Part shown: one piece after another, positions 48,017-59,445 of the stretch
Layout: every line of letters starts with the position of its first letter
Numbering within the stretch: the stretch's first letter is position 1
Origin: Clarireedia homoeocarpa
Taxonomy: Eukaryota > Ascomycota > Leotiomycetes > Helotiales > Rutstroemiaceae
Direction of reading: 5' to 3'
Length of the DNA: 64,000 nucleotides
Assembly: GCA_001465935.1 (NCBI GenBank)
Contig: LNKV01000008.1
Coordinates: 248,001-312,000, forward strand
Notes under the pieces: model-generated
The model's input: the letters and a program-made list of their open reading frames with translations, nothing else
Databases searched by the model: none
Told to the model about the DNA's origin: nothing
Position numbers and translations under genes: made by a program

Positions 48017-49834
48017 ATGTCAGGAGAAGGCGCAGCCGAGCAACTTCCCACATCCCCTCCCAAATCCTTTCAAAAGGATAATCTCTGGTCCCCAGGTCTA
48101 TCATCCCACCCCACTCCAGTCGAAAGCCAACATCCCATCTTCTCCAATGAAGATCTCACCCGTCCCACAACCGGTCTCCGTCGCAGACCTAGTCATCCCC
48201 CTCGCCGCTACTCCGGCGGCGACTACGATCTCAAACCGTCTTTCAGCTCCGAGACCCGTCGTCCGCTGCGCACCCGTGACGATCTCTTCTACGAGTCCGA
48301 CCGCAGCGATATGCCGCCCTCTAGCCGGCTCACCCGCCGCGACGAATATGTCGCGGCGCCGCACCCAGATGCCTATGAGCGCTCGCGTCCTCCGCGTACT
48401 TATCGCAATGTAGAGGGGTGGGAGCGCGGTCCATCTACCAGCTCTAGACCGTTTTTTGATGAGACGAGAAGCGAGTTCACGAAAGAGAGGGATTTGGAAA
48501 AGGGGCCTGCACCGGAATGGATCAGTGGAGAGAGATTACATAGGAGGAAGAGTGCAGATGAGAGTATTGATGGGTATAATTATGACGCGCATAAGAGAAG
48601 ACGCACGAAGGGGGGGATGCTTGATTTGAATAATTTGACCCCGGAGGAGAGGGCGATGGTTATGAGGTTGCCATGGACGCACTGGATGAATAGCGAGTTC
48701 AAGAATCGTGAGTTGTTCCCCAATACTATTCCACCATTGCATCTCAACAAATTTCATCCCTTTACTATCACAATATTCCACTCATTCAACCTCCTCCCCT
48801 TTTCCTAATCCCACCTAACAACCCCGACCTAGACTTCGTCGCCACAATCGGTGAATTTGTCGGCACAACCATGTTTCTCTTCTTCGCTTTCGCCGGCACC
48901 CAAGTCGCCAACATCGACAGCAGCACCTCCAACACCACCACCGGCGGCGCCACCGGCTTCAACGTCTCCGTCGAACTCTACATCGCCATCATTTTCGGTT
49001 TCTCCCTCATGGTCAACGTCTGGATCTTCTTCCGCATCAGTGGCGGGCTCTTCAACCCCGCCGTCACCCTCGGCATGGTCCTCGTCGGCGCTCTCCCCAT
49101 CGTCCGCGCTATCTGTCTTTTCTTCGCGCAGATCATCGGCGGCATAACCGCTTCTGCAATGGTGCTGGGTCTTTTCCCTACCACGTTTAATGTGAGGACT
49201 ACGTTGGGGCCGGGGACAAGTACGGTCAGGGGGGTGTTTATTGAGGCCATTTTGACGGCGGAATTGGTGTTTACTATCTTTATGCTGGCGAAAGAGAAGC
49301 ACAAGGCGACTTTTATCGCGCCAGTCGGGATTGGATTAGCGCTCTTTATCGCGGAGATGGTGGGTGTTTTCTACACGGGAGGGAGTTTGAACCCGGCGAG
49401 GAGTTTTGGGCCGTGTGTGGTTAGTGGGGATTTCGATAAGGAACATTGGATTTACTGTAAGTTCTCCTCTTTCTCTGCTCTTCCCTGTTACCCCTCACCC
49501 TACTCCCTTGTTCCACTATCCACCTCTCACCTCACCTCTCCTATTCTATCCTTCCATCCCTACTAACACACTACATCCAGGGATTGGCCCCATCGTCGGC
49601 ACCTGTATCGCAGTATTCTTCTACAAGTTCATCAAAATCCTCGAGTACGAGATGGCGAACCCGGGGCAAGACGGAGACGCAAAGAACGATCCGACACAGA
49701 ATGAGTTCAAGCGACAGCAGATTCTTGAGGAGAGACAGCATCGTTTCGAGAAGAGACATAAGAACGGCGAGGGAAGTATCAGTCAGGGTGCGGGTGGGAG
49801 TGTGATGGGCAGGCCGACGAGTCGGTTGAGTTAG
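48017..49834 (+). CDS. Aquaporin (orthodox type) with long hydrophilic N-terminus
   Basis: Exons 48017-48707, 48833-49456 and 49581-49834 give 522 residues. The first 230 residues are polar, rich in Arg, Ser and Pro, with no membrane segment. Six membrane helices follow, with both pore motifs: N-P-A at about 305-307 (G-L-F-N-P-A-V-T-L-G) and N-P-A at about 417-419 followed by R (S-L-N-P-A-R-S-F-G-P). The Arg after the second NPA and the intact NPA pair point to a water-selective orthodox channel rather than a glycerol facilitator. The C-tail is charged. MSGEGAAEQ is preferred as start, but the upstream ATG at 47759 is also in frame. Confidence 0.92.
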
Positions 49835-51554
49835 TTAAGGAGACGGAGGGAAATAGGAGGAGGGACAGAGTATGGTAATGAGTCATGAGATACGATTGGG
49901 ACGTTTAATGTGGTTGTGGATGAGAGAATGAACAAACGAACAAACGAATGAATGGTATACTCTGAGACAGGAAGGACAGAAAAAAGGGAATAGAAGGTTC
50001 TGATTTATTTACATACAGCTAGCTACTCACACAAGAATAAAAAGATCAAACGCAGATATGTGTACATTCTTCATATTGTGTTTTATACCGATCTCCTTAC
50101 TTTTTTTTTATCCATCATGCTACACTACGCTACGCTACGCAATTCGCATCTTGTATCTGCTATTATGTATTTTTTACTGCAACGGAGGACCAAAAGGATA
50201 GAGAAAGTTAATGAGCTAGGCTAGAGAGCATAAGAACGAATATACTTTACTTCTCCCCTTTCCCCATCTCCCCTCCCTCTTCCTACCTTGTTCACTACAC
50301 GCACGCACGTACTCTCCCCTCCCATGAACAAAGGTTAAACTTTTCTGCGTATTGCCACCTAAAAAATTAACCTTTGTTCATGGGAGGGGAGAGTGAGTAT
50401 CTTCCATACCCAACGCCCCCGCCCCCTGATAAAATCCACCAAGCATGCCATGTATTATACCCAAACCCTCCCCTACCTACCTATCTATTCTCTACAGTAC
50501 CTATCCCTCATAGCATAAACACTGACGTCACAAAAAGGAACACCTACCCACATCCCTCCATCCCTCCAACGCATAAACCAGTCCTATCCACCAGTACGCC
50601 GAAGCGTTTCAGACACCGAAACGCGGGGTGTGATATGTTTTCCTAAACTACATCTATTTGGGGTAACTTGTTCATCATAAGTTATGATGTCATTGCCATT
50701 GTCATTTCCTACCTCCTTACATCTATCTATCTATCTGGGGGACTTTGTGTACCAGATCAGACTGCTACTCCCCCAAACTAATTATGCTTGGCATATAAAT
50801 AACTCACACACTTGCTCATTCACTCACTCACTCATTCATGTACATACTTCGTTATAAGGATATTCAATCAGACAAGTTGATATACATGTGTGATTTCATT
50901 TTCATAATCCCCCTCCTCCCTCAATCTCTCACGCTTGCTCGGTAGCATCTCACTCTCGTTCCCATCTATTCCCCCTCCCTGCCTCCTTCCTTCCTTAAAA
51001 CCATTAATATCATATATCCACGTATAGTATTTATATCCCATCTCATTTCCATCCCAGTTTAGTTCTCCTTCCTATCCTTCCCATCACTCATCCAACACAT
51101 TTCAAAAACCACCTTCCCCTCATCACAAACACAGAAAAAGACACAATGGCGCGCCTCTCCATGCATATAATATCATACCAGACCCTTACTCTCTGGCTAC
51201 CCAAACAAACAAGCAAGCAATTAGCCCATCATACAACTCTATGTATATATACGCAAACCCAATCAAACCCATCCCATCCATCATAAGCCCATTGCCATCC
51301 CATTGCCATCCCGACCCAAGCCAGCCCAATATGTAACAAAAGAAGTAAATTCCCATTCACCCATTCTTTCCATTGAAAGCAAAAAGCCAAGTACATCTCA
51401 ATGCAAGCCGATTGAAATGATTAAAATGTATCTTTTCCTTTTCTTTTCTCTAGAAAAAGGTCCCGGAACTCTCCTGATGTCCATCCATCCCTGAAAATAG
51501 AATACGCTCTTGTTTATGAAAGCACCTACCAACTTCAAAAGTTTCTTCTCGCGC
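49835..51554. other. Intergenic between convergent aquaporin and glycosyltransferase genes
   Basis: Contains both 3' flanks and a 28-bp perfect inverted repeat (50311-50394). A TACAGTA word lies near 50495. No gene is supported. Confidence 0.6.
50311..50394. repeat. Perfect 28-bp inverted repeat with 28-nt loop
   Basis: Left arm 50311-50338 begins ACTCTCCCCTCCCATG; right arm 50367-50394 is its exact reverse complement. The loop is 50339-50366. The arms are unique within the window. Transcribed from either strand it would form a perfect 28-bp stem. Confidence 0.95.
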
Positions 51555-53135
51555 TTATGAAGTCCAATACAATTCAAACACCCCATCAATATCAAACATT
51601 TTCTTTCCCCCAACTTTCCACCGCCAGTCATCCTTCTTCCGGATATACGTCTGACGAACCGTATCATCATCTATAATTTCCGCTTCAGCCAAATCCCACG
51701 AGACCTTGCGTCCCGTCTCACGAAGCGGGATGCGCTGTGGCCCAAACATGAAATCGAGGTTCCATCCGGTTCCGTCGTCGCCGAGGGCATTGAACGTTCG
51801 TTCCATTTGGTGGAGGTTAAAATCGATGCCTTTGGGGTAATGCGCAATGGACCATCCATTGGTGATAATAAAATCGTCCTTGGTGTGGTATCGTTGAAGG
51901 AAACAGTCTTCTCCGCAAACCTGTTGGATTTTGGTTGACTCGTAAACTTTTGCTTCGTGCCACATTCCTCCCTTGAAGTGGTGAAGTGACAATGGTTTTA
52001 TGCCCGACTCGTAGAATCCTGATGGGTCACCGGCGATGTCGAGTTGCCAAATATCATGAAGAACAGTAAGACGAACTTCAGTATTTTCGTAAACGCATTT
52101 TCTGAGGAGGATGTCACCTTGCGGCCCCCATCCGGAATTTGCTTCTTCAATCTTTTGCTTGGTGCTGCATTGAGGGAAAAGGTCGGTGATCTGTGCGGCC
52201 AATGGAATGGAGAAGAAGACGCCCGCTCCCCCATAGGCTTGAGACCCGTGGCGCGCAAGACTTCCAACATCTTCTGAAAGATTTCCAATATAAAGATCTT
52301 CACTCGCATCGTACGTATCGAGCTTCTTCTTCAGAGCATCCATACTTGGGAAGAAGGTATCGTCGTCGCACATCACTAGCCATTTCCGGTATTTTCGTGA
52401 ACTATCTTTGTAGAGTGCCGGTAGAAGAGATAAATATCGTTCCGCCATTTCAATAGAACTGTCTGCCGTATAAACTTTGGCGTCTATTCCCAAAGTTTTC
52501 AACATCTTTTTGGTTTCTTCAATTTCCTTCTCGGACGCATCCACCAATCGTAAGATCAATCCTCCTCCATTCGAATTGCCATGACCATCACTCAACCAAT
52601 GTGACCAATCTAACATGGGGTTGATCTTTGGGTCTGTCAATCTCTTATAAGTAGTCGAGATTCCGAATAGGAAATCCGTAGCATTCACCTCGGAGGGAAA
52701 CGCAGACCTTGTGACTGGGACATCGAGCGTCTTCAAGCATTTCGCGCTTGGATCGGGGTCTTTCGCAATGTGAATTGTATCAAGGTAGCGGGGGAAAAGG
52801 GTCTCATCTAGTTTTGTGATAGACTCTCGTTTGATGTTTTTTCGATGAAATTTGATTTTTCTAGCAGCATATTCGATCTTGTCGTCCAGACCGAACTGCT
52901 CTTTCAGCCGTTGTAGGTGGGTGGAGTTGACTCCACATTGCGGAGAACCATCCTTTGTAGTGAGGATATCTTGAGCAGTACTCGAGATTTTCGATTGGAT
53001 CTCATGGATTCGTTCCTGCGACGGCCTTCCAGTAAAGAATAGGATTGTTAAACAAATGAGTGTGAAGATTGCGATGCGCGAAAAGGAACTGCGGGGGTGT
53101 ATCAACCTGTTGGATGATATAGAGACACCGCCCAT
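51555..53135 (-). CDS. GT31/fringe-like glycosyltransferase, type II membrane protein
   Basis: A single uninterrupted exon of 526 residues. A short basic cytosolic start is followed by one transmembrane helix (about 19-35), then a lumenal catalytic part. The D-D-D metal-binding motif lies at 257-259 in W-L-V-M-C-D-D-D-T-F-F, followed by G-G-A-G-V-F-F and a G-P-Q-G-D motif, the order seen in fringe-like beta-1,3-glycosyltransferases. A Golgi location is inferred from topology. The sugar donor and acceptor are unknown. It is divergent from the PalA gene with 2 kb between starts. Confidence 0.9.
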   Translation of the reverse strand: MGGVSISSNRLIHPRSSFSRIAIFTLICLTILFFTGRPSQERIHEIQSKISSTAQDILTTKDGSPQCGVNSTHLQRLKEQFGLDDKIEYAARKIKFHRKNIKRESITKLDETLFPRYLDTIHIAKDPDPSAKCLKTLDVPVTRSAFPSEVNATDFLFGISTTYKRLTDPKINPMLDWSHWLSDGHGNSNGGGLILRLVDASEKEIEETKKMLKTLGIDAKVYTADSSIEMAERYLSLLPALYKDSSRKYRKWLVMCDDDTFFPSMDALKKKLDTYDASEDLYIGNLSEDVGSLARHGSQAYGGAGVFFSIPLAAQITDLFPQCSTKQKIEEANSGWGPQGDILLRKCVYENTEVRLTVLHDIWQLDIAGDPSGFYESGIKPLSLHHFKGGMWHEAKVYESTKIQQVCGEDCFLQRYHTKDDFIITNGWSIAHYPKGIDFNLHQMERTFNALGDDGTGWNLDFMFGPQRIPLRETGRKVSWDLAEAEIIDDDTVRQTYIRKKDDWRWKVGGKKMFDIDGVFELYWTS

Positions 53136-55182
53136 TTTGAATGGGTTGCTTTTGTGTAATTGAGGGAGTTACACGCGACACGACAGGATGTAGGTATCGA
53201 AGGTGATGAGGGGTGGGAGAGGGTTGAGAAATGAGGTGGCACACAAGAAGAAAATGACAGGGCTTGAAAGGAAACGACAGAGAATTACAGAACAATCGAG
53301 GAACTGTAACGATGAAGATGTACCCGAGAGGTGAGGAAGATGAGAGGAGAGAAGGCTGGAAAGCTTCTTCGCGGATTGTTGTTTTTCGACCTGGGGAAGG
53401 AAGGAAAGAATGAAAGAATGAAAGAATGAAAGAAGAGGCTGATAAAAGAGGAGATGAATATACAAGTCCCCTAATGATTAAGCTGCATTGGAAACTGGAA
53501 TACAACACAACACTACTTACTATTACTACTCTTGAGCTAGTGGAAGGAACCTTGGATTGAGTGTGAACCAATACCCTCCGGAATCCATGTTGCCATCCAT
53601 GATCCATGATTTCCCTCTTCTCTCTTCTCTCTTCTCTCTTCTCTCTCCTCTTTCGACATTGGGTCGTTCCAAGACGGATGGGTGTATCCAGATCCTTTCC
53701 TACCTGGAAAGGATTGGGTCATGGATTTTGCTCGGATAATGTGCTTTTCACGGGGAGATATCGCCAGTGGCCACGGCATCTGATTCGTTCATTCGTCGAT
53801 TATTCAGATATTTCCCCGATGGCTTGACAAAGCCCTGGAACATGCATACGCAATAAGCACTTAAGCTACGGCAAATCCGTAACTAAAGTGTAAAGTCAAC
53901 AGATTAGCGGCGGAAAGGTACCCCTGGTCGGTCCACAGTTCATATGGCCCAAGTCGAAACGGGCGAGACGGGCATCGAAATTCAGATAAGATTACAAGAT
54001 GTCTGTTTATGGACTCGATACAACCTTGGTACAGACAGTACTTTAGTTGAGCTTCTAGATGTTGTAGATGTTGTAGATGTTGTAGATGTTGACTACCTAC
54101 AAACCAGACAATTCCAATACCGATGGATAGGTATGAACAGCAACCAAATGAGCCGAATATTCTTGTCGAAACCAAGAGATGAAGAAAAGCCTATCCTCGG
54201 ACGCTTCTCCGCTTTAAAACGATCTCCAGACAAATCTACGAAATACTCTCTCTGTACCTAGCGTTACTGTCCACTGCCGAGAGATCGTCGTATGCACCAA
54301 CCTCTCGAACGAAACAATGACATCGTCCAGACAGGATTTGCATTTGAGAGCTCCATGGCCAGTACAGCAGTCGTTTTGAATTGGCTATCCTATCCTTGTT
54401 TCTCTTTCATGCTTCTCAGTAAAGAATGTTTTTCCTGGGTTATGCAGCTCAAAACCGGATGTTTAGGCCTTTCGAGGTTGCATGCAAAGTAGTAAGGGGC
54501 CTAAGATGACAAGTAAAGGGGCGACCGACGATCTACAAGTTGGAGTAGTTTAGTGTACTTGTGTACTTATATAGCCTTACCTCAACGTCCAGCCAACCTG
54601 CTTCTCCAACCCTTTCATCCAGGTTTATTTACCAAAAGATAAAAATCCATCCCGGGTCGGTCGTTTTGGAATGTTGCAGATATGGTGATCGGTGTCTTGA
54701 ATGTCCCCCACAATGGCCTAACTTTCATCTCAGTAGTCTAGCACTGCAAAGCCGTCAACCGTTGCGTCTCACTGTTTGACTTGAAGGAGACAGCAGGTCT
54801 ATCATCAAACAAAGGTTTGAATCGTACAAATGTAAGCCCCTGATGAACATCACGGGTACTGGAGTGGCATTATGATCTAATTTTGCAAGACTTTTGGTTA
54901 TGGTCTCAATTGGTAAAAAGCCATCTCGACTTTTATATTCTCATCCCACACTTCAATTCTCTTGTTGGAAAATATTCTTCCACGGAAGCTCTCCTCCCCC
55001 TTCTGGAAGCCCTTATGGTTTCCAAAGTACGAGTATAGTGTGCCTTGTAGCCTTAATTCATGCCTTGTGACCTCATTCTCCACCCCGCTGGCGCATCAAA
55101 ATGTTGCCCGCAATGTTCATGATTCGGTGTAAGAGGGTGTCAAGAATTACCTAGGAAGACAACGCCACATCCAGGACCTATC
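53136..55182. other. Divergent intergenic region between glycosyltransferase and PalA genes
   Basis: Should contain both promoters. A short 9-bp tandem repeat (TTGTAGATG, four units) lies at 54061-54090. A 105-codon frame (53941-54261) spans that repeat and shows no family features. No RNA gene was recognised. Confidence 0.55.
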
Positions 55183-58122
55183 ATGTCTAGGCAAGTAGGG
55201 CTTTACCGTCGCACTGCTGATATTCTCTTCAATACTCATAGCTAACATTTCACACAGCAATATTCTCTTCCTACCATTTCGGAAGGCGACAAGCCTACCA
55301 TTATCAGATGCGATAAAACAATATATCTCCAGCAAATATGACCAACATCCGGATATGTTCAAGCAAGACCTTGAAGTCATTGATGCGTTACGATCATCTG
55401 CGATTCATGTTAAGGAACCACATGTCAGTGGGATAAAGAAGATAGCTGCATATGCAGGACAACTTACTTGGCTGGGAGGGAAATTCCCAATAGATGTATG
55501 GAGCTGCCACAGCCCCCGACAGCTGAACCTACACTAATATTGGCAGATTGGTGTAGAGTTCTCATGGTACCAAGCTTTAGGATACCATACCGATCGACCC
55601 GTTATCCAAAATAATCTCAAATTCGAGCTGGCCAATATCGTCTTCAACCTCGCAGCTCTCTATTCACAGCTCGCCATGTCATCGAATCGCGGAACTACAG
55701 AAGGACTGAAAGCGGCGTGTAACTACTTTTCTCTATCTGCGGGGGTTCTCAAGCACCTAAAAGTTAACATCATTCCTGAATTACGGACGGCTCCACCAGA
55801 AGATATGGACGACCACACACTCGAATCTTTACAATATCTCATGTTAGCACAAGCCCAGGAATGCTTTTGGCAAAAAGCTGTGATGGATGGATATAAGGAT
55901 GCGTCGATAGCGAAGTTGGCAGCTAAGGTTTCTGATTTATATGCTGAAGCAGGTGATTGGGGGGTGAAAAGTGATGCGATTAGTTCAGAATGGATACATC
56001 ATTCGACTGCAAAACATCACCATTTTGCTGCCGCTGCGCAATACCGTCAAGCTTGCGATTGTTTGGAGAAAAGGAAATATGGAGAAGAGGTTGCGAGACT
56101 GCGGGATAGCATCGCTTGCATCAATGAAGCTTTGAAGGAGCAAAGATATATCAACAAGATAGTCTTAGCTGATCTGAATGGGCTGAAGAATAAGATCACT
56201 GAAGATTTAAAGACAGCGGAGAAGGATAATGATTTGATCTATCTCAGTAAGACCCATGTATCACTAAGCTGGACACTGCTAACATTGTAGATCCTGTACC
56301 ACCAAAAACGGATCTGAAAATCCTCGAGCGTGCGAATATGGCTGTTGCAAAGGTACCAAAGGAATTATCAGAGCCGATGACTTTCCTAGGGGACCACAAA
56401 GAATTCGGGCCACCGCTCTTCTCCAAACTTGTGCCATTCGCGGTTCATGTTGCAGCTAGTATATATGAAGAACGAAGAGATAGAATCGTGAATAATAACA
56501 TCATCGATGAGCTGGAAATTCTGACGACTCTAATACACGATACTCTACGTTCACTTAACCTACCAGGATCACTACAAGCCCTAGAGAAACCGTTAGGACT
56601 CCCACCCACACTTCTTTCACACGCAGAAGAACTCCGTCAAGCAGACGCTGTGGGGAGAATCCACCGAGCCATCTCCGACGCGGCAAAACTGAAGGCTTCC
56701 GACGAAAGTATATTCTTTGAAGGCAAGGAACTCCTCCAGTCCGAAGCGTCTGAAAACGAACGCCTTCTGATGAAATACGGCACCGACCGCTGGACGCGCC
56801 CCGATTCCCGTACCGCCGCCCCAAAACTTTACAAGCAAGTCGACGAAATCGACGGATACTTCCAAAGCGCCGCCAGTAGCGACCAAGTGGTGATTGACAA
56901 ATTCCGCGAATACGAAGGCATGCTTCGCATCCTCTCGAGCTCGGACCGTGACATCGGCAACTTCGTACCCAGCTCGCGCCGCGTGACTATCCCACCAAAA
57001 CTCGAGGGCGAAGTGTCGAAGCTGCGAAACTCGCTGAATGAGATTAGCCGTCTGGAGTCGCGGCGGCGGAGGAAGATCGAAGCCATAAGAGAGAAGCAGA
57101 AGAAGGATGATATTAATAATAGTATCTTAGCAGAAGCTGCCCGTCTGGAACGCGAATATCCATCTACACCGATCGTGCCGGCGCACTTTGAAGATTTCTT
57201 TGATCAGCGCCTCGCTAAATACGATACGGATCTCGATGCGCTAAAGGCGGAAAAAGAAGAGCAGGAGAGGTTGCTTGCGCAGCTTGAACAGGCCAATAAT
57301 TCCTTTGTGGCGGCAAGAAAGGGGGATACGTCGACGAGGGAAAGGGAACAGGCGCTGCAGAGACTGGAGATGGCGTATTTCAAGTACAAGGAAATCGTTA
57401 ATAATGTCGATGGCGGCAGGAAGTTCTATAACGATTTAGCGAAGATCGTAACGCGCTTCAGGGATCAAGTAAGAGGGTTCGTAGCGCAGCGAAGAGAAGA
57501 GGCGGAGCGCGCGGAGAGCGAGCTGCAGGGCCCATTGAGACCGGTTAGTAGGCTGGTTTTGGAGGCAGGCGCGGGAGCTGCTGGGAGAGGTGTAGGTGTG
57601 GAGGGATTGGGCCAGGGGATGGGTATTGGGAGGGGACTGGATGGGATGGGTAGTGGAGTTACGCAACATCATGCGCCGCCGCCGCCGCAGCCAGTTATTC
57701 CGGTTAATGATAATTTGCAGAGGGAGACGATGGATTATGAGTATGAGAAGGAACATGGTATTCAGGCGCCGGTGCCGCAGAGAGCAGGTTTGCAGCATGG
57801 GGGTGGAGGAGGAGGTGGTGGGACGCCGGTTGCGAGTGCTGGTGTGGGAGGGTTTGGGGCGGGGGGTGGAATGGGGAGTGGAATGGGAGGGGGTATGGGT
57901 GCGCCGGGTACCGCGTGGAGTCCGGATATGGGGATCAAGTTTGGGGGTGCGGGTGCGGGTGGGCAGGCTTTGGGGAATGGTGGGGCTAGTGGGATGGGGA
58001 GTGGGCAAGCGGCACATGCACAAGTACACGGACAGCCACAGGTACAGGGACAGCCACAGGGTCAGCCACAGGCACAGAAGCAAACGACTTGGGATCCGAG
58101 TGCGGGGTTGAGATTTGGTTGA
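55183..58122 (+). CDS. palA: PalA/Rim20, Bro1-domain scaffold of pH signalling
   Basis: Exons 55183-55190 (8 nt), 55258-55495, 55547-56246 and 56291-58122 give 925 residues. The first intron has a GC donor (AG|GCAAGT). The protein begins M-S-S-N-I-L-F-L-P-F-R-K, the expected PalA start. A Bro1 domain fills roughly residues 1-400 (for example H-P-D-M, G-Q-L-T-W-L-G-G-K-F-P, and the A-Q-A-Q-E-C-F-W-Q-K-A helix). A coiled-coil V domain follows, then a Gly/Pro/Gln-rich tail. PalA/Rim20 binds ESCRT-III (Vps32) through Bro1 and YPX(L/I) motifs of the PacC factor through the V domain, placing PacC next to the PalB protease at alkaline pH. Confidence 0.95.
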
Positions 58123-59445
58123 TGTGGAGATGGAATAGGATGGGATGAGATGGGGTATGCGATGGGTGAGGTAAGGTGAGGTGAGGTGAGTGGATATAGT
58201 GAAGTTGAGTTGAATGTTAGCTTGGAAAGGAGAAGTGAGTGGTGGATGAATAACAAACGAGTAAATAAATAAATCAGTAAGTGAGATGTGTGTATAGATA
58301 GATAGGTAGATGGATGAATGCATGAATGAATGAAAACACATAACTTATCCACACACACACACACACGCACGCAAAATAGAATAGGAATGGAATGGAATAG
58401 AAAGTACAGATAAGGTAGCCAAGTTAGTTAAGCTAGTTAGTTGGTGTAGAATTCGAAGTTATGGTCTGTCTGGTTTGGTTTGGTTTGGTTTGGTTTGGTT
58501 TGGTCATGGCTTATCTGGGGAGGTTGGGTAGATTCAAGTCCAGTCAAGTAATGTAGTATTTATTGTATACTACTCTAAAGACGTAAATAAATAAATAACT
58601 TAGATGGAGTGCTGTTATGTGCTATATTCTGTTGTTGCTATTATGTGCTGTACTGTACTCTGTTCTATTGTGTGCGCTGGGGTAGTATATACATACTATT
58701 AATAGTAGATAATTATATCCATCATCTACCATCTCTCATTTCTCATCTATCCCTCAACCCGGCCTTCCTCCTCTTCTCTAGCAAAACACCAGCAGCTCGG
58801 GATCTATCTATCCATCATCCATCCAAATAGATGAACCCACACATACACACACGCATGCAACCAAGAAACAAAAAAAGCACAACAAATAGAAGATATTCAT
58901 AACGTATATCCATCCGATCCCAACCTAACCTAACCTAACCCAACCCAAGCCAACCCAAACTCATCGTAAAATTCAAGCCAAATTCAAAGCCAAGCAATAC
59001 ATAAGGTATCCTGACCACGAACCTCATCCTATTCGCCATTCTCCTATCCCTAACCATAATCGCTGGATCCTGCTAACAAACAAACAAAAACAAGAAAAAA
59101 AAAAAAAAAAAAAAATCCGCCTTGCACGAATCCAAGACGCCGATCCGTGATTGATAAAAAAGAAAAATGATACCCAAGTAAATACAGCATGGTGGGATGA
59201 AGCGATACCATATCATCCACTGCAATCGAATCCGATTGATAAATGATAATATCTCTCCGACGCTGACTCTGTTCCCTGATTCTTCCGCAGTAGGTAGCTT
59301 GGAGAAGAGCAGACGAAAAAGAAGATATCAAGGCAAAAGACTGCTGCAGAAACGCCAAAACACTGCGCATACCCATATCATCCCATCCCATCCCCTCCTG
59401 CCCTTCCATCACCTCCAAACCGCTTGCATCCCCTTCACACACAAC
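58123..59445. other. Intergenic between convergent PalA and TCP11/Sok1 genes
   Basis: Holds two 3' flanks. It contains a (TGGTT)n microsatellite at 58471-58504, a poly-A run at about 59096-59115, and several ATAA/ATCC tetramer runs. No gene is supported. Confidence 0.6.
58471..58504 (+). repeat. (TGGTT)n microsatellite
   Basis: About seven pentamer units. Confidence 0.9.

Noticed and set aside
57436..58341. 301-codon minus-strand frame
   Set aside because: It is the antisense shadow of the Gly-rich tail of PalA and continues into microsatellite DNA.
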